64,000 bases of DNA from CAWINX01 sp963702055 (GTDB taxonomy: Bacteria; Actinomycetota; Thermoleophilia; Solirubrobacterales; 70-9): the NCBI GenBank assembly GCA_963702055.1, contig OY969702.1, forward strand, positions 558,001 to 622,000, written 5' to 3'. The notes beneath the pieces are model-generated. The model was not told the DNA's origin, made no database searches, and worked only from the letters and a program-made list of their open reading frames with translations. Shown piece after piece: positions 8,339 through 21,228 of the stretch. The position numbers and the translations under genes were made by a program. Numbering within the stretch: the first letter of the stretch is position 1; each line of letters starts with the position of its first letter.

Positions 8339-10600
8339 TCAGCCCGGGGCGGCGCCACCCGTTCCGCCACTGGTTCCACCGCCGCTTGGAGCGGGCGCCG
8401 GAGCCGGTTTGGCCGGAGCCGCGGGGGCGGCGGGAGCCGACTTCGACGGCGCGCTCGGCGTCGGAGCCGGGGCGCTGTTCGAGCCGGTGGAGGGCGCTGA
8501 GGTGGATGGCGCGGGCGCCGAATAGGACGGGGTCGTCGGAACGTAGGTCGAGCCCGAGGAACGTCGACCGGCGGCGTGGGCAGCGGCGCGGTCCGCCCTG
8601 ATCTGCTCCCAAGCCGAGATCACACTGGCCCAGATCAGCGCCGGGAAGGTTCCGCCCATCACCGGCCCGCCCGCGTAGAGCGTCTTCATCGCGGTGGTCG
8701 AGTCCTCATAGCCGACCCAGACACAGGCGGTGACGTCGGTGACGGCGCCGCAGAACCAGGCGTCGGCGTTGTTCTCGGTCGTGCCGGTCTTGCCCCACTG
8801 CCCGGAGGCGCCGATGTTGGCATGGGTGCCGGTGCCGCTGCTCACCACCGTCTCGAGGATGCTCTTCGCCTGCGAGACGACGCTCTTGGGGATCACCTGC
8901 GCGTGAGTCGGGTTGTTGGCGCCGCCCCTGATCGTGTGCCCACTCTGGTCGGCGACCTTCGTGTAGGCGACCGGGGTGTCGCCGGGCACCGGCGCCAGCG
9001 TGCCGCTCACGCGGTCGCCGTCGTTGGCGATCGTCGAGTAGGCATAGGTCCAGCCCAGCGGCGTGACTCCCTCTTTGAGGCCGCCCAGGACCATCGCCGG
9101 GTTTATCGATATCGGATCGCGGTAGCCCATCTCGTGGATGGTCTTGGCGATCGAGGTGGTCCTGGCGCTGATCGTCTTCCCCTTCAGCCCCTTCAGGGCG
9201 AGCTGGGCGTAGATCGAGTTGTCCGAGTAGGTGGTCGCGCAGACGATGTCGCAGGAGCCGAGGTAGGAGTCTTCGTCGTTGTGGACGACGAAGACGTTTC
9301 TGCCGTGCTTGCCGAAATGGAAGACCTGAGGGGCGGACGGATAGGTGGTGTATGGGGAGATCCCCTCCTTCAGCGCCGTGATCAGCGTGAAGGGCTTGAT
9401 CGAGGAGCCGGGCTGGCGGTGCCCCTGGGTGGCGAGGTTGAACGGCTTGGTCTCGAAGTCCGGCCCGCCGACCATCGCCTTGACCTCGGCGTTGTGGTTG
9501 TCGATCACCACGACCGAGGCGGTCGGAGGGAGCCCGCTCAGGTATGAGCTTACGGCCTGCTCGGCCGCCGACTGCAGTCGCAGGTCGATCGTCGTCTTGA
9601 TCTTCAAGCCGCCGAAGAACGCCTTGGCGGCGCCGTATCGGTCGACGAGCTGCTGCCGCATCCACTCGGTGAAGTAGGGAGCCTTGGAGTCGAGCTTCGG
9701 CGGCTCGATGTCGTGGGGCGAGGGCAGCGCCTGCTTGATGCCCTGCTCGTACTGCGCATGGGTTATGTAGTTCTGCTCGTACATCTTCTCCAGCACGAGG
9801 TTGCGCCGCCCCAGCGTGTTGGTCGGATAGACCTTTGGGTCATAGGCCGACGGCGAGGCGATGATCGCCGCGAGGGTCGCCGCCTCCCATGGCTCCAGAA
9901 CCGAGGCGCATGGCTCCGCGTTTGTCCCGCAACCCGCGTGGGCCCTGCCGAAATAGGTTCGGGCGGCCGCCTCGATCCCGTAGGCGCCCTCGCCGAAGTA
10001 GATCGTGTTGAGGTACTGGGTGAGGATCTTGTCCTTGCTCCAGTGGCGCTCCAGCCGGTAGGCCAGCGCCGCCTCCCGGAACTTCTCGAAGACCGTGCGG
10101 CTCCCCTGCGCGGCGAGCGCGTTCTTGACGAACTGCTCGGTGATCGTCGAGGCGCCCTGCTGGGCGCTTTGACTGAGGACGTCGCGGACGAGCGCTCGCC
10201 CGATGCCCTGGAAGTCGACCCCGTTGTGCTCGTAGAAGCGCGAGTCCTCGATCGAGACCACGGCGTTCTTGACGTTGGGGGAGATCTGGCTGCTGGTCAG
10301 CAGGATCTTGTTCTGATTGCTGGTCAGCGTGCCCAGCGGCTCGCCGGTGGCGTCGAAGACCACGCTGTTCTTGGACGCCTTGTACTGGGCGAAGTTGTAG
10401 ATCGCCGGCAGGTCCTGGGAGACCGCCATCATCATCCCGAAGATCATCGAAACCAGGCCCAGGACGCCCAGCCCCAGCACGACGAAGAGAATGCGCAGCT
10501 TCTTCAGCCGCGGCCTCGCGCGCTTGACAGGTTTGGTCGGCGGCGCAGGCGGCGGCGTAGCGCCACCCTGCCGGCGGGGCTTTGTTCCTAAGGCCGCCAT
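8339..10600 (-). CDS. class A penicillin-binding protein (glycosyltransferase-transpeptidase)
   Basis: Bifunctional peptidoglycan synthase of 753 aa. A short basic, Pro-rich cytoplasmic tail precedes one membrane segment (about residues 35-58). The GT51 domain has EDSRFYEHNGVD, QGASTITEQFVKN (usual family form QGGSTITQQ) and the stretch from RLERHWSK to TIYFGEGAYGIE. The transpeptidase has the SxxK motif in PGSSIKPFT, SxN-like YSDNS and KTGTTENNADAWF. The last ~65 residues are a Ser/Pro/Ala/Gly-rich low-complexity tail, as in many actinobacterial PonA-like proteins. It is divergent from tyrS. Confidence 0.93.
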   Translation of the reverse strand: MAALGTKPRRQGGATPPPAPPTKPVKRARPRLKKLRILFVVLGLGVLGLVSMIFGMMMAVSQDLPAIYNFAQYKASKNSVVFDATGEPLGTLTSNQNKILLTSSQISPNVKNAVVSIEDSRFYEHNGVDFQGIGRALVRDVLSQSAQQGASTITEQFVKNALAAQGSRTVFEKFREAALAYRLERHWSKDKILTQYLNTIYFGEGAYGIEAAARTYFGRAHAGCGTNAEPCASVLEPWEAATLAAIIASPSAYDPKVYPTNTLGRRNLVLEKMYEQNYITHAQYEQGIKQALPSPHDIEPPKLDSKAPYFTEWMRQQLVDRYGAAKAFFGGLKIKTTIDLRLQSAAEQAVSSYLSGLPPTASVVVIDNHNAEVKAMVGGPDFETKPFNLATQGHRQPGSSIKPFTLITALKEGISPYTTYPSAPQVFHFGKHGRNVFVVHNDEDSYLGSCDIVCATTYSDNSIYAQLALKGLKGKTISARTTSIAKTIHEMGYRDPISINPAMVLGGLKEGVTPLGWTYAYSTIANDGDRVSGTLAPVPGDTPVAYTKVADQSGHTIRGGANNPTHAQVIPKSVVSQAKSILETVVSSGTGTHANIGASGQWGKTGTTENNADAWFCGAVTDVTACVWVGYEDSTTAMKTLYAGGPVMGGTFPALIWASVISAWEQIRADRAAAHAAGRRSSGSTYVPTTPSYSAPAPSTSAPSTGSNSAPAPTPSAPSKSAPAAPAAPAKPAPAPAPSGGGTSGGTGGAAPG

Positions 10601-10662
10601 CTAGATCGCACTCGGCCTGGGCTCGGCCCGCCGAGCGGAGGCGGCAGTCTAGCATTGCCGCC

Positions 10663-11826
10663 TTGACCGATTTGACCCGCAACGCCGTCGACGTGCTCCC
10701 CGAGGGCAGGCTGGAGGAACAACTGACGGCGGGGCGGCCGCTGCGGGTGAAGCTCGGAATCGACCCGACGACGGCCGACATCCACCTCGGCCACACGGTC
10801 GTCCTGGGGAAGCTGCGCGAGTTCCAGGAGGCGGGGCACACGGTCGTCCTGATCGTCGGCGACTTCACCGCCCAGGTGGGCGATCCCAGCGGCCGCTCCG
10901 CCCAGCGGCCGGTTCCGTCCGCGGAGGAGATCGCCGTCAACGCCCGCACCTACCAGGAGCAGGCGTTCAAGGTGCTCGACCGCGAGCGCACCGAGGTGCG
11001 CTTCAACAGCGAGTGGCTGCGGATGGAGCCGGAGGCCCTGCTCGGGCTGCTCTCGCATACGACCGTCGCGCGGCTGCTGGAGCGCGACGACTTCCAGAAG
11101 CGATTGGCGGCGAGAGCGCCGATCGCGGCCCTCGAGCTGCTCTATCCGCTGCTACAGGGCTATGACTCGGTGGCGATCGAGGCCGACGTCGAGCTGGGGG
11201 GGACCGATCAGAAGTTCAACCTGCTGTTCGGGCGCGACATCCAGAGCGCCTACGGACAGGCGCCCCAGTCGATCATGACGATGCCGATTCTGGTCGGGAC
11301 CGACGGAGCCCAGAAGATGAGCAAGTCGCTCGGCAACTACGTCGGCGTCACTGATCCACCGGAGGAGATGTTCGGGAAGCTGATGCGGATCCCCGACGCG
11401 GCGATGCCGGAGTACTACCGGCTGTTGCTAAGGGAAGAGCCGCGAGCGGAGCAGCCGCCAAACGAGGCAAAGCGGGAGTTGGCGCGACGCCTGGTCGAGC
11501 GGTTCCACGACGCCGGCGCGGCCGAGGCGGCGGAGGCCCACTTCAACCGCCTCTTCGTGCGGCGCGAGGCGCCGGAGGAAATCGAGGAGTTGGAGCTCGG
11601 GCCCTACGTCGGCGACGACGGCGGCCTCGTCCACCTTCCCCAGTTGATGGCGGGAGCGTTCAAGATCAGCTCCAGCGAGGCGCGGCGATTGATCCAGCAG
11701 GGAGGCGTGAAGCTGGATGGAGAAGCGCTTGCCTCCGACGCCCTCGACCTCGCGCCCGACGCCCTGGACGGCCGGGTCCTACAGGTCGGCAAGCGCCGCT
11801 TCCGCAGGCTTCGCTCGGTCGCCTAG
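10663..11826 (+). CDS. tyrS: tyrosyl-tRNA synthetase
   Basis: Charges tRNA-Tyr. Class Ic motifs are HLGH (in DIHLGHTVVLGKL) and KMSKS (in GAQKMSKSLGNY); the C-terminus carries an S4-type RNA-binding domain (SSEARRLIQQGGVKLDGEAL). The GDFTAQVGDPSGRS stretch is typical of the TyrZ-like branch. The likely start is TTG 10663 (LTDLTRNAVDVLPEG); GGAGG at 10637-10641 is rather far, so an ATT at 10654 is an alternative. The 5' intergenic stretch to the divergent PBP gene is 62 nt. Confidence 0.93.
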   Translation: MTDLTRNAVDVLPEGRLEEQLTAGRPLRVKLGIDPTTADIHLGHTVVLGKLREFQEAGHTVVLIVGDFTAQVGDPSGRSAQRPVPSAEEIAVNARTYQEQAFKVLDRERTEVRFNSEWLRMEPEALLGLLSHTTVARLLERDDFQKRLAARAPIAALELLYPLLQGYDSVAIEADVELGGTDQKFNLLFGRDIQSAYGQAPQSIMTMPILVGTDGAQKMSKSLGNYVGVTDPPEEMFGKLMRIPDAAMPEYYRLLLREEPRAEQPPNEAKRELARRLVERFHDAGAAEAAEAHFNRLFVRREAPEEIEELELGPYVGDDGGLVHLPQLMAGAFKISSSEARRLIQQGGVKLDGEALASDALDLAPDALDGRVLQVGKRRFRRLRSVA

Positions 11827-12101
11827 GCAAACGACGCCTGTGGCGCTATACTCCCGCGTCCCTCGGGGGCAGGCACGTGCCTGTTCCCATGCGTGAAGGG
11901 CGGCGAGTCCCGTCGCTGAGGCGCAGCGGTCTTTGAAAACTGAGCAGCGTGCACTCCGCGGGCCTTCGGGCCTGTGGATTGTTTGAGCCCGATCCGCTCG
12001 GCCACGTCAGCGTGCCGAGCGGTCTGATTTACCGTCGCGCCGGTCGTCGAGTTTGTGTACACGGCGGCCATGAGGCGTGACAACTCCGTTAAGAAGTACC
12101 T
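11827..12101 (+). promoter_or_regulatory. rRNA operon promoter/leader region
   Basis: The leader lies between tyrS and 16S. A -10-like TATACT is at 11847-11852, without a convincing -35. A 14-bp perfect palindrome CAGGCACGTGCCTG is at 11870-11883. AAAACTGAGCAGCGT (11936-11950) is exactly complementary to ACGCTGCTCAGTTTT (13701-13715) in the spacer, forming the expected RNase III processing stem around 16S. No protein-coding gene is supported here. Confidence 0.7.
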
Positions 12102-13648
<1,547 letters not shown>

Positions 13649-13837
13649 AGGGAGACCTAGAACGTCGACCGGGCTCCTCGCCAACTGTGTGTTGGCGAGT
13701 ACGCTGCTCAGTTTTGAGAGACCGCCGGTGGAAGAACTCCATCGCGCGTGCCTCGGTGGACCTTGAAAACTGCACAAGGCTATATGGGTAAATTTAATTA
13801 ACGACCCGTACGTTTCGACGTGCGGGTTGCTCACCGT
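13649..13837 (+). other. 16S-23S internal spacer with processing stems, no tRNA
   Basis: A spacer of about 190 nt. ACGCTGCTCAGTTTT (13701-13715) pairs with the leader to enclose 16S. CTTGAAAACTGCACAAGGC (13762-13780) pairs, with one G-U, with 16850-16868 after 23S to enclose 23S. I find no cloverleaf-like stretch or CCA end, so no tRNA-Ile or tRNA-Ala is present. Confidence 0.75.
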
Positions 13838-16833
<2,996 letters not shown>

Positions 16834-16894
16834 GATATTTTAACCCTGCGCCTTGTGCGGTTTTCAAGCTCCACCGGGGCTGTCTCGCAAAATT

Positions 16895-17010
16895 TCCGGT
16901 GGCGCATGGCGAGTGGGAAACACCTCTTCCCATTCCGAACAGAGCAGTTAAGCCACTCAGCGCCGATGGTACTTGGGGGGCAACCCCCTGGGAGAGTAGG
17001 TCGCCGCCGG
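16895..17010 (+). rRNA. rrf: 5S ribosomal RNA
   Basis: About 116 nt beginning TCCGGTGGCGCATGGCGAGT and ending GGTCGCCGCCGG; the two ends pair to form helix I. The internal CCATTCCGAACAGAGCAGTTAAG is the conserved loop region of 5S rRNA. It lies 60 nt after 23S. Confidence 0.95.
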
Positions 17011-17014
17011 TTCT

Positions 17015-17242
17015 TTACAGAAGCCCGGTCCGCACGAACTCGCGGGCCGGGCTTCTGTGGTTCATCATCTCTCGCCGCCGGCGGGACTCGCAGGGCTCGG
17101 CGGTTCTCCCAACGGGCTCAAGCCCGTACTCGCCGAGCGTTGCGAAGTCGATTGCCAGGTCGACGGCATTTGCGATGCGGCTGCTGAAGGTCTTTCTCGT
17201 ATCGAACATAGGTTCGAATTTACGGACGGCTTCGGACGGCAT
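17015..17242 (-). CDS. doubtful small ORF downstream of the hydrolase
   Basis: A 75-codon frame starting at ATG 17242, overlapping the end of the hydrolase gene on the same strand. The first ~45 residues (MPSEAVRKFEPMF, then SSRIANAVDLAIDFATLGEYGLEP) read like ordinary protein. The remainder runs through the rRNA terminator, which suggests a truncated gene or chance. I recognise no family. The 17059-17219 stretch holds nothing else I can support. Confidence 0.2.
   Translation of the reverse strand: MPSEAVRKFEPMFDTRKTFSSRIANAVDLAIDFATLGEYGLEPVGRTAEPCESRRRREMMNHRSPAREFVRTGLL
17017..17058 (+). terminator. terminator of the rRNA operon
   Basis: A 12-bp perfect inverted repeat, ACAGAAGCCCGG (17017-17028) and CCGGGCTTCTGT (17047-17058), with an 18-nt loop, 6 nt after 5S. 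It is followed by GGTTCATCATCT, so there is only a weak U-tract. The position and stem strength support termination of rrn transcription; it would also form on the opposite strand. Confidence 0.8.
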
Positions 17243-18194
17243 TGGATTTCTGCAACGGGGCTTGCAATTCGTGCCTGGCGAAGCCGAGAATCAGTGCTGA
17301 GGTCTCTGCCGGCTTCTCGACGTTGGGCGAATGGCCGGCGCCTTGGACCAGCACGGTTCGAGCCCCCGGGACGGCGACTCGGTAGGCGGTGAGGGCGGCA
17401 CGCGGGTCCTTCGCGATCTGTTCCTCGGCGCCCATGATCGCCAGCAGGGGCTTGCCGGTCGCCGCGACTCTCTGCGGGAGCGGCTTTTCTCCGGTGTAGG
17501 AGTCAAAGGCGTCGTGAGAGCCGGTGTAGGAGCTGTAGGTCATTCGCTTGACGTCCTCTACAAAGGCGTCGGGGACCGAGTAACCGGGGGCGAAGGCGAC
17601 TCCGAGGCCGTCGCGGATCGAAAAATCCGGCTTGATGCGCCAAAGGGCCTCGCCGATCACGGGCTTGAAGGGCAGCTCGCCGATCAAGCCGACGTTGCCG
17701 TAGCTGTCGTCGGGAATGCTGTCGATCGTGACCAGGCGGTCGACAAGCTGCGGAGACTGCTCGGCCAGGGCAATCGCGACCGGGCCGCCCAGCGAGTGGC
17801 CGACGACCTCCGCCTTCCGCACGCCGAGCCGGTCGAGCGCCTGCGCGACGAGGTTCGCTTGGTTCGGAATCGAGTAGCCGGAGGACGGCTTCTCGGAGCC
17901 ATCGTGTCCGAGCAGATCGACGGCGACGACCCTGTGGGTGCGATCGAGCCTCGGCATCACCCCGTTCCACCAGTTGATGCCGCAGGTGAAGCAGTGGATG
18001 AGGACGATCGGGCTGGCGTCCCTCGGCCCTTTGTCGACCGCCTGCAGGTCGCCGCCGGAGAGGTGGAGGATGCGGCCGCCGGGCACGGTCACCTCGGCCC
18101 CCTTCGTCTCGTGATCGACCACCACGGCGTTCACGGCAAGTAATGCCGCCAGGGCGACCACGACCCCGATCGCGATCTTCCAGCCTCTCCGCAT
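17220..18194 (-). CDS. alpha/beta hydrolase, membrane-anchored or secreted
   Basis: 324-aa alpha/beta-hydrolase. The start at MRRGWKIAIG gives a basic end and a hydrophobic segment (residues about 5-25, GVVVALAALLAVNAVVV), a signal anchor or signal peptide. Catalytic landmarks are the oxyanion strand IVLIHCFTCGINWW (HC where HG is usual), DLLGHDGSEKP, the nucleophile elbow VVGHSLGGP and a C-terminal GAGHSPNVEKP histidine. The substrate is unknown; the fold is shared by haloperoxidases and lipid or peptide hydrolases. It is divergent from murA with a 26-nt gap, so both promoters would overlap neighbouring coding ends. Confidence 0.85.
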   Translation of the reverse strand: MRRGWKIAIGVVVALAALLAVNAVVVDHETKGAEVTVPGGRILHLSGGDLQAVDKGPRDASPIVLIHCFTCGINWWNGVMPRLDRTHRVVAVDLLGHDGSEKPSSGYSIPNQANLVAQALDRLGVRKAEVVGHSLGGPVAIALAEQSPQLVDRLVTIDSIPDDSYGNVGLIGELPFKPVIGEALWRIKPDFSIRDGLGVAFAPGYSVPDAFVEDVKRMTYSSYTGSHDAFDSYTGEKPLPQRVAATGKPLLAIMGAEEQIAKDPRAALTAYRVAVPGARTVLVQGAGHSPNVEKPAETSALILGFARHELQAPLQKSNAVRSRP

Positions 18195-18220
18195 GGCGGT
18201 CGCTACCCTAGCCGACACCG

Positions 18221-19519
18221 ATGGAGAAATTCGTCATCCAAGGCGGGTCGCCGCTCTCGGGCGAGCTGACCGCGGCAGGAAACAAGAACGCGGCGCTGCC
18301 GATCCTCGCCGCCTGCCTGCTCACCGAGGAGGAGCTGGTCCTGCACCGGGTGCCTCGAATTCGCGACACCGAGGCCCAGATCGCCCTGCTGGAGCGGCTC
18401 GGCGTCGAGGCGACCTGGATCGCCGACAACAGTCTGCGCCTCTGCGCCGCTTCGGTCGCCGACCCCGCCGTCGACGAAGAACTCTCCAAGAAGATCCGGG
18501 CGTCGTTCCTGCTCGCGGGGCCGCTGCTGGCCCGCTTCGGCGAGGCGCACATGCCGCCGCCGGGAGGGGACTTCATCGGGCGCCGGCGCCTCGACGCTCA
18601 CCTCGACGCCTTCAAGGAGCTGGGGGCGCGGGTCGACGGCGACCGGTGGATCGAGCTGAGCGCGCCGTCGGGCGGCCTGCGCGCCTGCGGAATCTTCATG
18701 GACGAGCCCTCGGTGATGGGAACCGAGAACGCCCTGATGGCGGCCGCGTTGACGCCGGGACCGACGACGATCAGCAACGCCGCATCCGAGCCTCATGTCC
18801 AGGATCTAGCGCGGCTGCTGACGAAGATGGGCGCGACGGTCGACGGCATCGGCTCCAACGTGATGACCGTCCACGGACGCGACCGGCTCGGCGGCGCCGA
18901 GCACACGATCTCCCCCGACCACATCGAGGTAGCCAGCTTCATGGCGCTCGCCGCCGCGACCGGCGGCGAGCTGCGGATCCGCGACGCGGAGCCCGCCGAC
19001 CTCGAGATGGTCCGCCGTCAGTTCCGCCGACTCGGCCTCGAGTCGACGATCGAGGGCAACGACGTCATCGTCCCGCCAGAGCAGAGCCTGAGGGTGCAAA
19101 CCGACCTCGGCGACGCGATCCCGAAGATCGAGGACGGCCCCTGGCCTGCCTTCCCCGCCGACCTGACCTCGATCGTCCTCGCCCTTGCCACTCAGGCCGA
19201 GGGGGCGATCCTGATCTTCGAGAAGATGTTCGAGAACCGCCTCTTCTTCGTCGACAAGCTGGTCGCGATGGGCGCTCGGATCACGCTGTGCGATCCCCAC
19301 AGGGCGATCGTCAGCGGTCCGAGCCGGCTTCACGGCGAGCGCGTCGAAAGTCCCGACATCCGGGCCGGGATGGCGATGCTCATCGCCGCCCTGGCGGCGG
19401 AGGGCACCTCGGAGATCGGCAACATCAGCCAGATCGACCGCGGCTACGAACAGATCGACGAGCGACTGCGGGGGCTCGGCGCCAACATTGAACGGGTCTC
19501 TGCGGAAGTCCCTGCCTAG
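18221..19519 (+). CDS. murA: UDP-N-acetylglucosamine 1-carboxyvinyltransferase (Asp variant)
   Basis: First committed step of peptidoglycan synthesis, transferring enolpyruvate to UDP-GlcNAc in the cytoplasm. 432 aa. The N-terminus has GELTAAGNKNAALPILAA; RASFLLAGPLLARFGEAHMPPPGGD leads into the active loop. Where E. coli has Cys115 in GGCTIGAR, this protein has Asp117 in GGDFIGRR. Cys-to-Asp at this position is known in Mycobacterium and Chlamydia MurA and gives intrinsic fosfomycin resistance. The rest of the fold, including AGMAMLIAALAAEGTSEI, looks intact. Confidence 0.93.
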   Translation: MEKFVIQGGSPLSGELTAAGNKNAALPILAACLLTEEELVLHRVPRIRDTEAQIALLERLGVEATWIADNSLRLCAASVADPAVDEELSKKIRASFLLAGPLLARFGEAHMPPPGGDFIGRRRLDAHLDAFKELGARVDGDRWIELSAPSGGLRACGIFMDEPSVMGTENALMAAALTPGPTTISNAASEPHVQDLARLLTKMGATVDGIGSNVMTVHGRDRLGGAEHTISPDHIEVASFMALAAATGGELRIRDAEPADLEMVRRQFRRLGLESTIEGNDVIVPPEQSLRVQTDLGDAIPKIEDGPWPAFPADLTSIVLALATQAEGAILIFEKMFENRLFFVDKLVAMGARITLCDPHRAIVSGPSRLHGERVESPDIRAGMAMLIAALAAEGTSEIGNISQIDRGYEQIDERLRGLGANIERVSAEVPA

Positions 19520-19555
19520 CAGGGCTTTCGCACCCACTCTCGTAAGGTCCGGCGG

Positions 19556-20551
19556 ATGATCCACCCGATTCCTCCAGGCACCCGGGACGTTCTGCCCGAC
19601 GAGATGCGCGAATTGCGGCGCCTCCACCTCGCCCTGATCGAGGTGTTCGAGGCGCGGGGCTACGGCGAGGTCGCCACCCCCGCGATCGAGTACGACGAGG
19701 TCCTGGCGCGGGGCGACGGGCGCACCGCCGACTCCACCTATCGCTTTTTCGACGAGAGCGGCGACCTGCTCGCCCTGCGCTCCGACATGACGATCCCGAT
19801 CGCCCGGCTGGTCGCCGGCCGCTACGCGAACGCCCAGCCGCCGCTCCGCCTCTGCTATCTGGCGAACGCCTACCGAGCGGTGCGCCCGCAGCGCGGCCAG
19901 ATGCGCGAGTTCGCGCAGGCCGGAGTGGAGTTGATTGGGATGCCGGCTCCGGAGGGCACGGCCGAGGTCGTCGAGGTGCTGGAGGCGGCGCTAGACGCCG
20001 CGGGCCTGGGCCGTGCCGTGATCGGCTTGGGCGACGCCGACCTCTACCGCCAGCTCCTCGCCGAGTTCGGGGTCGAGGGAGCGGCGCGCGACTCGATCCT
20101 CAACAGGCTGGCGACGCACGACCTGGTCGGGCTGGAGGCGGAGCTCTCCGAAGTGGAGGGGATCGACGAGGAGCAAGCCGAGACCTGCGTCGCCCTCTCT
20201 CAGCTGCGCGGCGGCAGCGAAGTCCTGGAGCAGGCTCGCGCGATCGGCGGCGCGGCGGTGGAGCGGGCCACGGCCCGGATCCAAGAGACCTTCGAGGCGC
20301 TCGAGGCTCGCGGCGCCGCCGACCGCGTGCAGATCGACCTCGGGCTGTTACGAGACCTCGGCTACTACAGCGGTGCCATTCTCGAGGTCTACGACCCGGC
20401 GCTGGGCCACGTGCTCGGGGGCGGGGGTCGTTACGACGGGCTGCTGAAGCGCTTCGGCGTCGACCTGCCGGCGGCCGGCTTCGCCCTCTATATGGAGCGG
20501 GTCCACGTCGCCCAGATGGAGGAAGAGGACCGCAAGGAGGGAGGATCGTGA
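19556..20551 (+). CDS. hisZ: ATP phosphoribosyltransferase regulatory subunit
   Basis: HisRS-like paralogue that activates short-form HisG. 331 aa, shorter than true HisRS and lacking its C-terminal anticodon-binding domain. The class II core is visible: PPGTRDVLPDEMRELR, ALRSDMTIPIARLVA, AYRAVRPQRGQMREFAQAGVELIG, and LGGGGRYDGLLKRFG near the end. The adjacent hisG is the short form, exactly the pairing expected for the hetero-octameric enzyme. It overlaps hisG by 4 nt (GTGA). Confidence 0.9.
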   Translation: MIHPIPPGTRDVLPDEMRELRRLHLALIEVFEARGYGEVATPAIEYDEVLARGDGRTADSTYRFFDESGDLLALRSDMTIPIARLVAGRYANAQPPLRLCYLANAYRAVRPQRGQMREFAQAGVELIGMPAPEGTAEVVEVLEAALDAAGLGRAVIGLGDADLYRQLLAEFGVEGAARDSILNRLATHDLVGLEAELSEVEGIDEEQAETCVALSQLRGGSEVLEQARAIGGAAVERATARIQETFEALEARGAADRVQIDLGLLRDLGYYSGAILEVYDPALGHVLGGGGRYDGLLKRFGVDLPAAGFALYMERVHVAQMEEEDRKEGGS

Positions 20552-21228
20552 GCCTCGAGGTCGCGGGCATGGGTCGAGCCAAGGCCGACGGGCCGCTGAA
20601 GTTGGCGGTGCCGCGCGGCGCGCTGTTCGAGGAGGCCCTTGACGCGCTGGACGCCGCCGGGATCGACACCTCGGAGGCGCGCGGCGAGTCGCGCTCACTG
20701 ATCTTCGAGGCGGGCCGCATCGTCTTGGTCACGATGCGGCCTTCCGACGTGCCGACCTACGTCGAAGCCGGCGCCGCGGACGTCGGGATCACCGGCAAGG
20801 ACGTCCTGCTCGAGCAGTCCGACCGGATGGTCTACGAGCTGCTCGACCTCGGCTTCGGGCGTTGTCGGATGGTGCTCGCCGGCCGCAAGGGCGACGAGCG
20901 ACTCGGGGAGGCGGAGCGTCGCCTCGGGATGATGCGGATCGCGACCAAGTACCCGCGGATCGCCGAGCGCCACTTCGAGCGCACCGGCCGCCAGGTCGAG
21001 GTGATCGAGGTGAAGGGCTCGGTGGAGCTGGCTCCCCTGGTCGGGCTGGCCGACGGAATCGTTGACCTTGTCGCCAGCGGCCGCACGCTCGACGAGAACG
21101 ACCTTGAGGTTCGCGAGGAGATAGTCACCTGCACGGCGCGCTTCGTCGCCAACCGGGTCGCCCACAAGCTGCGGGCGGCCGAGGTGGACGAGCTGACCGC
21201 GAAACTGCGCGAGGGGATCCCCCGGTGA
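20548..21228 (+). CDS. hisG: ATP phosphoribosyltransferase, short form
   Basis: First step of histidine synthesis (ATP + PRPP). 226 aa, the HisGS length without the C-terminal regulatory domain, so it needs HisZ. Motifs: KLAVPRGALFEEAL, RPSDVPTYVEAGAADVGITGKDVL, the PRPP-binding region RIATKYPRIAERHF, and GLADGIVDLVASGRTLDENDLEV. It starts at GTG 20548 overlapping the hisZ stop. The first ~15 residues (SLEVAGMGRAKADG) are an extension; an internal ATG exists at 20569. Confidence 0.93.
   Translation: MSLEVAGMGRAKADGPLKLAVPRGALFEEALDALDAAGIDTSEARGESRSLIFEAGRIVLVTMRPSDVPTYVEAGAADVGITGKDVLLEQSDRMVYELLDLGFGRCRMVLAGRKGDERLGEAERRLGMMRIATKYPRIAERHFERTGRQVEVIEVKGSVELAPLVGLADGIVDLVASGRTLDENDLEVREEIVTCTARFVANRVAHKLRAAEVDELTAKLREGIPR

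Noticed and set aside
13649..13837. tRNA-Ile/tRNA-Ala in the rRNA spacer, and any tRNA at the element attachment site
   Set aside because: No cloverleaf, T-loop (GGTTCGAATCC-like) or CCA end is seen. The element uses dinB, not a tRNA gene.
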